Shown: piece after piece, positions 1 to 10,755 of the stretch
How positions within the stretch are numbered: position 1 is the first letter of the stretch
Layout: each line of letters begins with the position of its first letter
DNA from: Lumbricus terrestris
Taxonomy: Eukaryota; Annelida; Clitellata; Crassiclitellata; Lumbricidae
Assembly (NCBI GenBank): GCA_949752735.1
Contig: OX457052.1
Coordinates: 18,152,649 to 18,216,648, forward strand
Reading direction: 5' to 3'
DNA length: 64,000 nt
Program-made: the position numbers and the translations under genes
Notes under the pieces: model-generated
Seen by the model: only the letters and a program-made list of their open reading frames with translations
Database searches by the model: none
What the model was told of the DNA's origin: nothing

Positions 1-2096
1 ATCTAGTAGTCTGTAACCTTTTGTGCCTCTTTCATAACCAACGAAGGTCAATTTCTTGGCTTTATCTTCCAATTTCTGTCTTTTCTCTGCAGGAATTGCT
101 ACGTACGCTTTCGATCCGAATCTCTTTATGTAGCTTAAATTTGGTTTTCTTTTGTTCCATCTTTCATAGGGAGTGACTTCAATCCCTTCAACTGGTAATC
201 TGTTCTGTAAATGGTTTGCTGTCATTATGGTTTCACCCCAAAATTGTAGCGGTAGATCTGCATCCTTTAACATGCATCTTGTCATCTCGGTGAGATAACG
301 ATTCTTTATTTCCGCAGAACCATTCTGTTGAGGAGTATAAGGGTTTGTGAATTCTGCTCGAATTCCTTCACTTTTCATGAAATTCTGTAACCTTTGGGCT
401 GTGTATTCCCCTCCTCTATCTGATCGAATTCTTTTCGGTGTTTTACCAAACCTTGTCTGTACATACTTGACGTACTCTTGAATCTTTTCAGGTACTTCAG
501 ATTTATTTGCCAATAAATACACTTCTGTATATTTACTGTGATCATCAATCATCGTCATGAAATATCTTTTCCCACCAGGTGTTGTTGTCTGCATTGGTCC
601 ACAAACATCTGTATGTATTAAGTCTAGAATCTCATCTGACTTGGAATCTGACTTCTTTGGAATTGACTTTCTTGTCATCTTTGTTTGAATGCAACATTCA
701 CACACACTTGAGAATTTACACGGCTTGATGATGCTCCCGGATCCTTTATTCTGATTCACCATGTTTTGAATGGCTTTTGGATCTCTGTGTCCCATTCTGT
801 TATGCCAAACGTGTATGCAACCTGTGCAACTTTGTGCAACATGTGCGATATGTGTTTCCTTTACTTTATTCGTTTGGTCAGAGATTCTCAATTCAAACAA
901 ATCATTTTTGTCATCTGCAATTGCTATTGCTTCTCCATCCTTTATGATGGTGCATTTGTTTTCCTTGAATCTCACTTCACAACCTTTACTGACAAGTTTC
1001 TTTACTGAAATTAAATTTCCTTTCAATTGTGGGACGTACAAGACTCCACACAATTTTGCAACATGTATCTCTCCGTTTTCCTTTATGAAATTTATCATCA
1101 CATCACCAATTCCAGCTGTTTTAATCTTTCGACCATCAGCGAGAAAAACTTCACTGTTGTACTGTCTGTTAATGTTCAAGAAGAAATTTCTGTTACTGCA
1201 CATATGTGTTGTTGCACCAGAATCAACGTGCCAAACACTACTTATGTCTTTTTCGTTTGCTTTAAGACATGTATGTGCTACACTTTCTGTTGGTTTTTCT
1301 TCATTGAAATTTTCTCTCAACGTTTTAACCGCGTGGTCCGGATTTCTTTTCTTCCACTGGATGTACTTTCTGCAATCTCTTTTTAAGTGGTTAGGTTTCC
1401 TACAGAAGTAACATGTGCGATGTTCCTTAGGATTTGTTTCTGGTTCTGTTGCCTTTAAAACTTTTAATTCCTGTCCTTTATGTGTTGAGGAATTACTTGT
1501 CCTTCTTGTAAACTCTTCAAAGAGTTTGTTTTTGACTAATTCAACAGTCAAATCACCTTCAGGTCTGCTTTCTAATGCCGTAATCAGTGTCCCGTAACTT
1601 TCTGGAAGACTACTGAGGAAGAAAGCAACTGTTAAATGCTCTGCCAACGTTTCTCCCAACGCCGTGAGCTGGTCAATTAAATTTTCCATTTCCGCAAGAT
1701 GGTTTTGCATATCACCATGTTCTGTTAACTTTAATGCACACAGTTTTCTCAATAATTGACTTTACTGGACAGTGTTGCCTTTTGATGATACTTCTTTAAT
1801 TGTTCCCATGAACCTTTTGCCGTAGTTTCTTTCCTTATTAGATGAAGTTGGTTGTCTTCAACTAACAAACCTATCGTGGCTCTTGCTTTTCCATCTTTAC
1901 TTTGCCACGTTTCCGTAATAGGATCGGGGGTTTCTTTAGTGACAGTGTCCCACAAAACCTCTTTAATTAACAGAAGTTCAACTTTAAACTTCCAAATCTG
2001 GTAGTTGCTATTATTCAGTTTTGCGATTTTACCTGAGCTTTTATCCGTCATTTTTATTTCTTTCGGTGAAAAGAAATAAACAACTGTTTCTCGCAT
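1..2096 (-). pseudogene. Ty1/copia retrotransposon gag-pol, cut by window edge, one frameshift
   Basis: Minus-strand translation gives copia-type polyprotein domains in order. The gag N-terminus starts at about 2,096 or 2,051. A CCHC knuckle (CYFCRKPNHLKRDC) lies near 1,380-1,405. The protease motif DSGATTH lies near 1,205-1,225. The GAG-pre-integrase H/C region (HNRMGH ... CECC) lies at about 815-690. The integrase core shows DLIHTDVCGP (about 635), SDRGGEYT (about 415) and NGSAEIKNR (about 320). The frame I followed from about 1,755 to position 1 showed no stop in the blocks I translated. Gag is separated from it by a net one-base shift near 1,750-1,756, which ends gag at a TGA at 1,749. 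RT and RNase H would lie outside the window. The near-intact frame suggests a young copy. Codon use and context are those of a mobile element, not a host gene. Confidence 0.9.
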
Positions 2097-2212
2097 TTCT
2101 GTCGCGATGTAAGAAAACAGTCACGCTATACTGCGCAGTTGACCGGATTATCCTTATTTGTCTTATTAAAGTTCTATTTCATAAACTTTTGTGATCATTA
2201 CGAGCTCTAGGC

Positions 2213-2229
2213 TTGCTGGGGCCATAACC
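2213..2229 (-). promoter_or_regulatory. Primer-binding site, initiator-Met half-tRNA type
   Basis: Minus strand reads GGTTATGGCCCCAGC next to the LTR end. It matches the complement of the initiator-methionine tRNA anticodon arm with one mismatch. This half-tRNA type is typical of copia elements. Confidence 0.6.
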
Positions 2230-2427
2230 TGTTAAGAAACGAAGCGGATCACTTTGTAAACGATAAGATTTTAATAAGATTAATCGCCATGATCCATAAC
2301 TGAACTAGCTGTCATTCTGCTGTTACCGGAAAAGGAAAGAACAGAACACGAGAAAGAAGAACCGACGACTACACAATGTTAGAGTAATCATAGTCGTTAC
2401 ATAGCGCTAGATCTGTAAAGTCCAACA
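2230..2427 (-). repeat. Probable 5' LTR of the copia element
   Basis: On the minus strand this segment starts TGTTGG and ends TTAACA, so it has TG...CA ends and sits directly upstream of the primer-binding site. The length of about 198 bp is inferred from these ends only. The partner LTR lies outside the window, so it cannot be confirmed. Confidence 0.5.
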
Positions 2428-2472
2428 AATGGGGGGTTTAACCCCCGAAACCCACCCTTGGCTACGCCACTG
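2428..2472. mobile_element. End fragment of a CAGTGGCGTAGCCA hAT-type element
   Basis: This short piece ends TTGGCTACGCCACTG and matches the ends of the complete copies at 7,093-7,350 and 43,478-43,640. The copia LTR begins exactly where the match stops, so the copia probably inserted into this hAT element. Confidence 0.65.
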
Positions 2473-2745
2473 GCAGACGTAAATAGTAGCCTACGGTAAA
2501 ATGAATATTTTATAGATGACTTCAGCTAGTAACTTTGTAAGGGAGTTAGGAATCTTATTTGAGAAAGAGAACAGCTGTTTTTCAATTTTTAAAAGATTAG
2601 TGCAAGGTCTTCTCCGCCATGATAGGCCCTACTTAAAATTTACACCGACAAAGTTGGTGATCTCATTGGTTCAGCCACCGAATAGTTTGCTGCTCTCCCT
2701 CGCTCTCCAAAGCCTTTTCACGCTACTAGAGTTCTGTGCTTAAGG

Positions 2746-3439
2746 GACCGTCCATAAATGACGTTACGCAATTTAGGACGATTTTGGCGCCTTCCTCTCA
2801 ATAGGGCGCAAATCAAAAGGGTGCAATCGACCTGCCAACATTTGCCCTTCAATGAAGTTCGTTCAATTCAGTTTCGCCCCTCAGAGTGCGCCCTTCTGAT
2901 TCTCTTATGCAATTTGTCTTTTCGCCATTTCGACCGCCATGATAGGCCCTACTTAAAATTTACACCGACAAAGTTGGTGATCTCATTGGTTGGTGATCTC
3001 ATCTCTGTAGTTGATAATAGGCCTAAGCCCCCTCTCGTCACGCTTGAACACGTGCGAAGGTCATTGTGATATCTAGTAATGGATCGTAAAATTAATATAG
3101 TCACAAAATGATCTGTGACCGCCTTATTCCTACATGCATATGTGGGACGTCGTTTACGTGTGTATGTATGTGCACTTGTTATAGCGCCCCTTCAAGATGT
3201 CTACTCAGAAGCGACCCCAACTACAGCACGGACACTGAATCAGAATTTCACGCCGAAGCGCTGAGCAATTGCGAGTGAAGGACTTGCCCAAGGTCCATGC
3301 ACGGAAGCTTAAGGTGGATTCGAACCTGCAACCCTGCAGCACCAAGGCAACGAACATACCCACTACACCACAGCGCCCTATAAATTCCCTTCCTTCCACT
3401 GATTTAAGCTACTGATAATATGCCATTATGGACGGTTCG
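2746..3439. mobile_element. Degenerate Harbinger-like TIR element, interrupted by a SINE
   Basis: The left end is TAA|GGGACCGTCCATAAATG. The right end is CATTATGGACGGTTCG|TAA, its imperfect inverse, and both are flanked by TAA. A 3-bp TAA/TTA duplication fits PIF/Harbinger. A stretch of about 57 bp just outside (2,618-2,674) is repeated inside (2,937-2,993). A SINE (3,183-3,380) lies within it. No transposase is visible. Confidence 0.45.
3183..3380 (-). repeat. tRNA-derived SINE, family 1
   Basis: Reverse copy of the family seen at 6,396, 11,795 and 44,350. Read on the minus strand, it has a tRNA-like head with a B box (GGTTCGAATCC) followed by the conserved body that ends near AGGGGCGCTAT. 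Confidence 0.75.
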
Positions 3440-3519
3440 TAAGCATTTTATTACGAGCATTTTGCACCACTGATTTACTTTGCTCCACAATCTTATTTAG
3501 ACGTAGTATGCAACTGTAG

Positions 3520-6500
3520 GGGATGTCTACTCATGGGAAACAGTTCAGCTCAACATGCGAATGAGGAGTGGAGACTATCAAACACGAATATCGAATGAAG
3601 ATGAATGCAAAACTCGTTGCGTTGAAACTTCGTCTTGCATCGGGGTTGATTGGCATGATGGCCATGTCAGTTGCTTTCTTCTCTACGATTCAACTGCATC
3701 TCCGTATTCTGCGAACGGATTTCGTCACTGGAGATTAGCACGAAATAGATCGACGCTAATCGTCAATCAAGGTAAATAAATTAATCAAAACAATATTATA
3801 TAAAAAAATTATTAGGTCCAATGCAAAAAGCGCAAATAATACTATTACTGAATGTGGCACCATGCATACGGAGAAGCACGAAAATGTCTTGTAGGGAAGT
3901 GGGGGCAAGTTGACAGAGTTAAATCCTGTTAGACTGTTTTCCTGCCACGCATTATAATTTTATAGCGCAGCAATCATCTTGCCTCCTTTGTCAACCTGCC
4001 CCAGAACACTCTACAATAAGAACTTAGACGTTGAATGCAGTGTCGGCGCTAGGGGGGTTAGCGGGCTAAGCCCCCTATAAAAGGCTAAGCCATCCTAAAA
4101 AAGAGGCCATCCGGGTTTTTTGGACATGGGAAAACTGAAATATTTCCACGATTTTCGACCGGATGACTAAAAAAGGTCGTCAGAAATTTTGGCTGATGAA
4201 AATGGGAATTTCCTATGGGGGCTTCAGCCCCTCCAAAACTGAAACCCTGGCGCCACCACTGGTTGAATGCACCAACAGAAAACTGATTAGGCTACCAACG
4301 GGCAAGAAAGAAAGCGACCTGGATGAATATCTAAGCCTTAGACACATATTACGGGTTCTAAAAGTACGGGCCTATTATAGGTCTGTGATAAGATGATTGC
4401 TGCTAGATAACTAAGTTTCAACCACAGTTTATTTCAGCGATAGCATCATTTTGTGTAATTTACACCTATAATGAACAGTGGCGGCGCTAGGGGGCGGGGG
4501 GCTAAGCCCCCCTATCATAGGCTAAGCCCCCCCTAAAAAGGCAATATTTTCCACGATTTTTTAGATTTTCGACTTGATGACTAAAAAAAGGTCGTCAGAA
4601 ATTTCGGCGGATGTAAATGTAAAATTTCCTCCGAGGCTTCACCACCCCAAAACTGAAATCCTGCGCCGCCACTGTTATTGAATGAGTTTATCATCAATTG
4701 AGCGCTATTTGTATACTGTACAGTGTATATATCTACGTCCTACGTATCTGATTAAGCTAAAGGTCTGTCACTAGGCTATACTGTCAGTGTGTGAGAGTTA
4801 CTCGATCTTTTGATCTTTTCAGCATCACCCGCAGCGACTACACCGATTGGCATTGACCTTCCTACGAGTGTGAACCCCAGGGCGGATAAGCTCGTCACGA
4901 CGCAGGAATCTAATACAGATAATGAAAGTAAAACTGGTAGGCAACTATTTGTAGCCTATATAGGCTTGTCGACGATCCAATGTAATTATGTAACGGCTTG
5001 TTTATGTTTGTTCAAGATACGCAACTGATCGCATACTGTCATGTAGACTCGTTGAACAGCACAAACAACTGTTTATATTGACATTTTAAAGAGCAAAAAG
5101 TGACGCCAGGTCGAAAGGCATATTTGGCCTATACATATGCTCTCTTCGACAGTCATTACTTTGCTTATGTAGCTGTTTGTGTCAACCCACTGAAGGACTA
5201 AGGATCGTCCATAAATGGCGTTGCGCAAATTTTATACCCCCTCTCCATGTCACGCGCCACACAAAAGTCATAATTTATTATATCTGATTATGGGACATCG
5301 CAAATCGGCGCAAAATGTGTGACCCGTCCCCAACCCACCAGGTGCGTGACGTCATTTATGCACAGTCCCTAAGCTCATTTGCGTCATATTGCAATTCGCT
5401 GTTCTATTGCAACTACGCTACTGGTTGCACTCTGCCAGTGCCAGTCCCAAGCCTGGATAAAGGAGGAGGGCGCCGCTAATGGCCTTTGTTACCACACGGT
5501 GACGTTAAACTGCATATACTATTACTACTGCTACTGCTACTGCTGCTGCTATTCTGCTACTACTACTACTACTGCTACTGCTACTGCTACTACTACTGTT
5601 CCACTGCAGACTTAATCGGTTCTTTGAGTTGAGTTTATCAATTAAAGTTCGGGGGACTATGTGGTAATGATGGAGCTGTCACTGTTTTGTCTGTAACATA
5701 GACGCAGATGGGATCTACGCTTGGCAGCCAGTGCAACTCGATATGCGCATGAAGATGGGAGAATTTCGACAAGATCTACAGAACGAAACTGCCTGCAAAG
5801 ATTACTGTTATCAGACTTCATCATGTGTTGGGGTGGCCTGGCTCAATCGCAAGAACAATTGCATTTTACACACCGATTGCAGTGCCAAGCTGGACCACGA
5901 TAACGGGTTTCGTTACTGGAGCATAAAGAAGTATATTCCAGCTCCATTTACGTGTCAGAGTAAGTAGCTTACTCAGATGGTCGAGACAGTTCGGTGCATA
6001 AATAGTTGGTCATCATTAAAAAAAATACACTTATGACGCCCAGAAGGATTCGTTTAAGACTTCAGCATGATAGAAATGCTATTCTTCAATGCATTGAGAT
6101 AATCTAAGAGGACCTATAGACAAAGGCTCCTAACAACCAGGGTGAGAATTGCCGGGGGGGTTGGGGGATTCCAACCCCCCAGTCTTTCTCAGAGCTCCAT
6201 AGTAAAGTCTGTTTTTCACACCCAAATTCCAAGTGGACAATGGTCCAACCCCCTCCCCAGTTATTTTTCCCACAATTCTCACACTGCTAACAACGAAAAG
6301 TTTGCAAACGCCATGGTGATATTGGTTTAACAAAAATGTAATAGGCCTACAACTAGAATATTAAAATTTTAAAGTAATGGCAAGATATTAGTTGTGGGGC
6401 GCGGTGGACGTGGTGTAGTGGTGGCGTCGTTGCCATGAAGTCGGAAGGTTCGAGGTTCGAATCCACCTCAAGTCGCCGCGTAGGGACCTTGGGCAAGTCC

Positions 6501-9500
6501 TTCACTCGCAATTGCTCGTGCGCTTCGGTGTGAAACTCCGATGCAGTGCCCGCTGTGCAGTCGGGAGCGCCTCTGAGTAGGGTGCAGGAAGGGGCGCTAT
6601 AACAAGTGCACATACAAACAAACATTAGTTAACAAAATGCCTCATTAGAAAACTCATAGTTGCACATTCAAACAAGAAAACAGAAACCAATATAGGAGCC
6701 AAACTGAAATCGCAAGTTTTCGAGCTAGAGCGACAGATGTGTCATTGTCGCTGTGATACGTACGGGAGTAGCATATACACGAAGGGTGCAACGAGTGCCA
6801 GATGGAGGGAATAGTAACTGTCAATTAATTAAATCCGGGGGAAAACCAGATGTGTATGGCTACAAAGGAACACCATGATACTTCCTACAACACATGTCGA
6901 TTGAATTACGACACCCACACGTGCAGAGTAAAAGGAAAGCCACACACCCACATTCATGCATCTCAAATGGAAACCCACATTTACATAGAGCAGATGGATA
7001 CCCACAGCTCAACCCTAACAGTCATATGATGCACGACGGCAACATCGAGCTGCAATGCTACATGTCATTAAAAGTGTTATACTTTGACTACGCTGTGGCG
7101 TAGCCAAGGGGGTTTCGGGGGTTAAACCCCCCCCCCCGCCATTGGCCTCGGGGAAAAGTTTTTTATAAAGGTTATTTATCCACTTAAATAAGAAAAACAA
7201 AACAATTGCTTGTAGTAACCATTGTTTTTCTTACTTTATTCCCTTTGTTGCTTTATCCCCTTTTTATTTGCATTAATACTGTTGGGTTGGTGTCAGAAAG
7301 GGCATCCGGTCAGGTTAAAAAAACATCGTAAATTCCTGGCTACGCCACTGTGACTACGCATCACTTTCTGGCAGTTCCTGCAATGTTATTATCTCTCAAT
7401 ATGAAGAAGTGAGTATTGCCATTTATTACAGGCCTACGCATATTATGATATTTTTCTTGTGTTCAGATCTCATTCGTCGGGTTTCCGCTGACGAGGTATC
7501 TGTGAAATGCGATCCACAAAATTCGAGCACAGGTATTTTAACATGATCGAACAAAACTTAAGAAAGAGACGCTAGAACATGTTGTCCTCCTGTTCCTGTC
7601 TGCACTACACTACTCTACACTACACTACACTACACTACACTACACTACACTACACTACACTACACTACACTACACTACACTACACTACACTACACTACAC
7701 TACACTACACTACACTACACTACACTACACTACACTACACTACACTACACTACACTACACTACACTACACTACATTACATTACATTACATTACATTACAT
7801 TACATTACATTACATTACATTACATTACATTATATTATATTATATTATATTATATTATATTATATTATATTATATTATATTATAGGCTTTTCATGTATTG
7901 CGTTTGTAGGTCTATAGAATAACACTGTTTAGAGTTTTAAAAAAGCCTTCAGAATATATCCAGCCAATAACAAATGCCAACATAATCGATGCCAAAAATA
8001 ATCAATAAGCGCTGCATTGGTACAGAATAATTTTTGCGTCAACTACGTAAATATATGCAGGTCATTTAATAATTCGGCTTTGTTAGCAGTTGGGCTAATA
8101 TAGCTTGACTCAATGTTTAGTTTTAATATTATTGTTAGGCCAACTTTTCCTTTTCTTGCGTTTGTCGTGCACTGTGAGCATTTATTATAGGTGCCGGTAT
8201 ACTTGTGATACACCTCATTAATCAAGGGTTTTGACTGTGAAATTGCAATATCCCCAAAATAATTATTATAGACAGCCTTATCCGCTTGACTTCCAATATG
8301 CTTCTCTTGGTAAATCAATGTTCTTTCGCCTGTGGCATCGTCTTTACGGATTGGTGTTTTCTAGTGATTGTGGATGACCTTCGAGGTCGGTTGCTTTTTA
8401 AGGGCTTTTTTCGTGAAGAATTTGCTGTTCTAAGTAGACAGCAAAGTGTTATTCAAGTGTTGAAAGAAATCTATCTCACGCATCAGATGCGACTATAGTC
8501 ATAGGCGCAACCACCCTATGAGACCCATGGGACGCGTCCCACAACTTTTGAGTGGTCCCAATAACTTTATTATTATGGTCCCCCAACTTTTAGGACGTGA
8601 TTCATTTGGTCCCCCAACTTTTAGGACATGATTGCACCTATGACTATAGGCCTAGTATAGAGTGAATATTTTGAAATCGCAGTATCTCGCAAACAGAATG
8701 ATATCATAAAACTTGAGGCTTTAATCTGTTGTTAAAAATATAAGTAGGCTAAATAGACTCATATACATTCTGGACATTCTGAGAAGGGATCTGCTTGACC
8801 TGTTGTTTATTCTTAAAAGCAAATGCATATTTCTGCTTCGCAGCTGCTAATGCTTTGGGTGTATTACTGAGTCTCTCGACTGCCGTTATCATTGCGCTGC
8901 TACTCAACACATGGAGACTAAACCGAAGGATACAGAAATTAGCATTTCCAAGAATTGGCGTTCAGTTTGTTCAACAGGTATTTTGTGTAGCAGTCCTCTT
9001 TTTCAACATCAACTGTGTTCATCACTATTACTATTCATCAGAGAGTTTGCACAATACCGTATAGGTTTAGCCGCGCCATCTTTAGCCTTAAAGTTGAATC
9101 TGAAATAGAGCTCTACCCTGACTCCCAACTCAGTCGACATCTTCTCTTCTTCCTGTCTATTGCATGCAGGCGATCGTATGCATCTTTGTTCTCACCGTTT
9201 TGAATAAATACTCCAGTAACTGTGGCTAGGTTATATTCGAGACTTGTATAAAAAAAAACTCATTGAGTCAAAGGAATTTATTGTGTAGGACATAGAAAAC
9301 CAAATGGCAATATTCCTGTATGGATTTCATATGTGTGTTCTCAAATATAGGAATATTAGACCGGCATGGAAATATTTCTTTATGTGCTTTATATGTACTT
9401 GTTTTGGTCCTAGACTTATGGGAATTATAGTACTTAAGATATTATGGGAATATTGTCCTGTCGGCTTCAATAATTATCCTGTAGACTAACACTAAAAAGT

Positions 9501-9988
9501 TGCAGTTAGAAGCTGTACTGCCTATAAAGAAAATATTCTGAGGACTTTACTATTAAGCTAAGGTATCGTATTAGAACCAGGCCAACAATGATTTAATTGT
9601 AAAGTTTACTGTCAATCGAACATGGTTTAACAGTACCGGTACAATTTTAAAACAGGTAAGCCTTTCCAAAATTAATTATCTCGTCCTGAGAACTGAAACT
9701 AGAGGCTAAAATAATTATATGTGACCCACCAGACTAATCCTGTGACCATCTTTATTCTTTGCACACCATTGGCATGGATAGTTTAATTTATAAATAGAGA
9801 CAGCAATTTGAAATCAGTTGTTTGTAACACAGGTACCGGAGCAGCAGGAGCACGAGAGCGACCATTATATCTGTCCCAATCAACCTGCAGCCGTATACAT
9901 GGAGATGATCGGAACACCAAGTGACAATGATAATATTTACGATGACCTCAACGACATGCCTGTCCAATACACAACAATCATATTATAA
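3520..9988 (+). CDS. PAN/apple-domain transmembrane receptor with ITAM tail (5' end not found)
   Basis: Exons inferred from splice sites and frame: 3520-3771 (PAN 1), 4823-4936 (Ser/Thr-rich linker), 5708-5959 (PAN 2), 7467-7532 (22-aa stalk), 8844-8977 (membrane segment), 9833-9988 (tail, stop TAA). The first four exons are all phase 1-1, and the two PAN exons are both 252 nt. Each PAN domain has C-x3-C-x5-C-[IV]-G-V-x-W and ends NGFR[HY]W. The membrane exon encodes ALGVLLSLSTAVIIALLLNTW followed by basic residues (RLNRR), so the tail is cytoplasmic. The 51-residue tail holds YICP (tail residue 12), YMEM (22) and DNIYDDLNDMPVQYTTI (ITAM, Tyr 36 and 46). A poly(A) signal AATAAA is at 10,000. 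No signal peptide or first exon is visible. It may lie beyond the copia element to the left. The receptor role is inferred from domain order. The ligand is unknown. Confidence 0.75.
4038..4261. mobile_element. Non-autonomous hAT element, 224 bp
   Basis: Ends CAGTGTCGGCGC ... GCGCCACCACTG, with perfect 8-bp target duplications GTTGAATG at 4,030-4,037 and 4,262-4,269. It lies in the first visible intron of the receptor gene. The interior carries the GATGAC-A-tract-GTCGTC inverted motif near 4,163. Confidence 0.85.
4476..4674. mobile_element. Non-autonomous hAT element, 199 bp, sister of the 4,038 copy
   Basis: Ends CAGTGGCGGCGC ... GCGCCGCCACTG. Flanking octamers ATAATGAA and TTATTGAA agree at 6 of 8 bases. 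The interior resembles the 4,038-4,261 copy, including the A-tract inverted motif near 4,576. Confidence 0.8.
5202..5369. mobile_element. Harbinger-like MITE, 168 bp
   Basis: The left end GGATCGTCCATAAATG and right end CATTTATGCACAGTCCC are inverted. Both are flanked by TAA, fitting a PIF/Harbinger-type target. It lies in the receptor intron upstream of PAN exon 2. Confidence 0.6.
5516..5597 (+). repeat. (CTA/CTG)n trinucleotide repeat
   Basis: Runs of CTA and CTG triplets, about 110 bases upstream of the second PAN exon, in the intron. Confidence 0.9.
6138..6296. mobile_element. hAT MITE, 159 bp
   Basis: Ends CAGGGTGAGAATTG and CAATTCTCACACTG with perfect 8-bp duplications CTAACAAC at 6,130-6,137 and 6,297-6,304. 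Related remnants lie at about 39,110-39,265 and 39,353-39,490. Confidence 0.85.
6396..6626 (+). repeat. tRNA-derived SINE, family 1 (best copy)
   Basis: The tRNA-like head has an A-box-like GTGGTGTAGTGG and a B box GGTTCGAATCC. The unique body contains CCTTGGGCAAGTCC and GGGAGCGCCTCTGAGTA, and the end is GGGGCGCTATAACAAGTGCA. It is intronic in the receptor gene. Confidence 0.8.
7093..7350. mobile_element. Non-autonomous hAT element, 258 bp, CAGTGGCGTAGCCA family
   Basis: Ends CTGTGGCGTAGCCA and TGGCTACGCCACTG with perfect 8-bp duplications TGACTACG at 7,085-7,092 and 7,351-7,358. The family also occurs at 43,478-43,640, at 2,428-2,472 and, diverged, at 27,428-27,809. Confidence 0.9.
7603..7885 (+). 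repeat. Pentanucleotide microsatellite with three sequence blocks
   Basis: A 5-bp unit runs as CTACA to about 7,770, then TTACA to about 7,828, then TTATA to 7,884. The 112-codon ORF across it is a by-product of the repeat. It lies in the receptor intron. Confidence 0.95.
8500..8642. mobile_element. hAT-like MITE, 143 bp
   Basis: Ends CATAGGCGCAA and TTGCACCTATG. Flanking octamers ACTATAGT and ACTATAGG agree at 7 of 8 bases. The interior repeats GGTCCCCCAACTTTTAGGAC. Confidence 0.75.
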
Positions 9989-10369
9989 CAAAGAAACGCA
10001 ATAAACGACAAGCAATTAACATTAAGCAATGACGAATAGCAGTATATAGACATTAACAATAAGCAGGCGATAACAAAGCATTCAGCCCATGCAGGACGTA
10101 GGTCTGTCATTATTATCACGAAATATTTTCTAAGAAATCGCTTCGTGTCACTGGCCTATGACGAGCCACGGTTGACAAAATGTTGCACAGATCTGAGACT
10201 CGGAATAAATGTGGATGTTTATATTTAAACGCGAGCAAACATGCATGTAGGCCTAGAACTTTACGCTGCACCGCAAATTAGGGCTAAAACTTTGTATCTC
10301 TGCTTTGCCTGAACTGGTTTAATCATAAAAGCACATCTACATCTACAATACATCTTTCGTTGCCCGATA

Positions 10370-10515
10370 GCGCAATGATATGATATATGATATGCTATTG
10401 CTATATAAATGTGATATATATGATATGATATAGGCCTATATGATATATATGATATAATATATGATATGATATAATATCATATATTATATCTTTTATAATA
10501 TACATATGATAGATA
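10370..10515. repeat. AT-rich GATATAT-type microsatellite
   Basis: Irregular runs of ATATGAT/GATATAT between the receptor's 3' end and the SINE fragment. Confidence 0.85.
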
Positions 10516-10705
10516 TCATATAAGACACGCTGACGTATAGAGTGCGAGAGGTAGCGAGTTCGAGCCCCCGTTGGACGAATTTGCTTTGTAGGTCGCTATT
10601 ATTCTCCGTTCTTGTGAATTGTTTAAACTGCATAATTGTACACTGTAACCGGTTGCGGTCTGTCAACCGAATTGTTGAATAAAGAGATTATTGTTATTCT
10701 TGTTG
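10516..10705 (+). repeat. tRNA-derived SINE, family 2, 5'-truncated
   Basis: It keeps the B box (GAGTTCGAGCCCC) and the body shared with 29,632-29,873, and ends in AATAAAGAGATTATTGTTATT. It separates the convergent 3' ends of the receptor and oxidase A. Confidence 0.7.
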
Positions 10706-10755
10706 CATCGAGTTTGGCTAGCAATCATGCTGGACGAGGGTTTCTAATCTGCATT

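Noticed and set aside
766..1597. Plus-strand ORFs of 60-213 codons at the left edge
   Set aside because: They are antisense shadows of the minus-strand copia polyprotein.
3501..3519. Earlier acceptor (at 3,500) for the first PAN exon
   Set aside because: It would put a TAG stop in frame at 3,504. The acceptor at 3,519 gives the same phase and length (252 nt) as the second PAN exon.
6396..6480. Functional tRNA gene
   Set aside because: A and B boxes are present, but the rest cannot form a tRNA cloverleaf and the same body recurs as a SINE.
7579..7917. 112-codon ORF with HYTTL repeats
   Set aside because: It is the translated pentanucleotide microsatellite.
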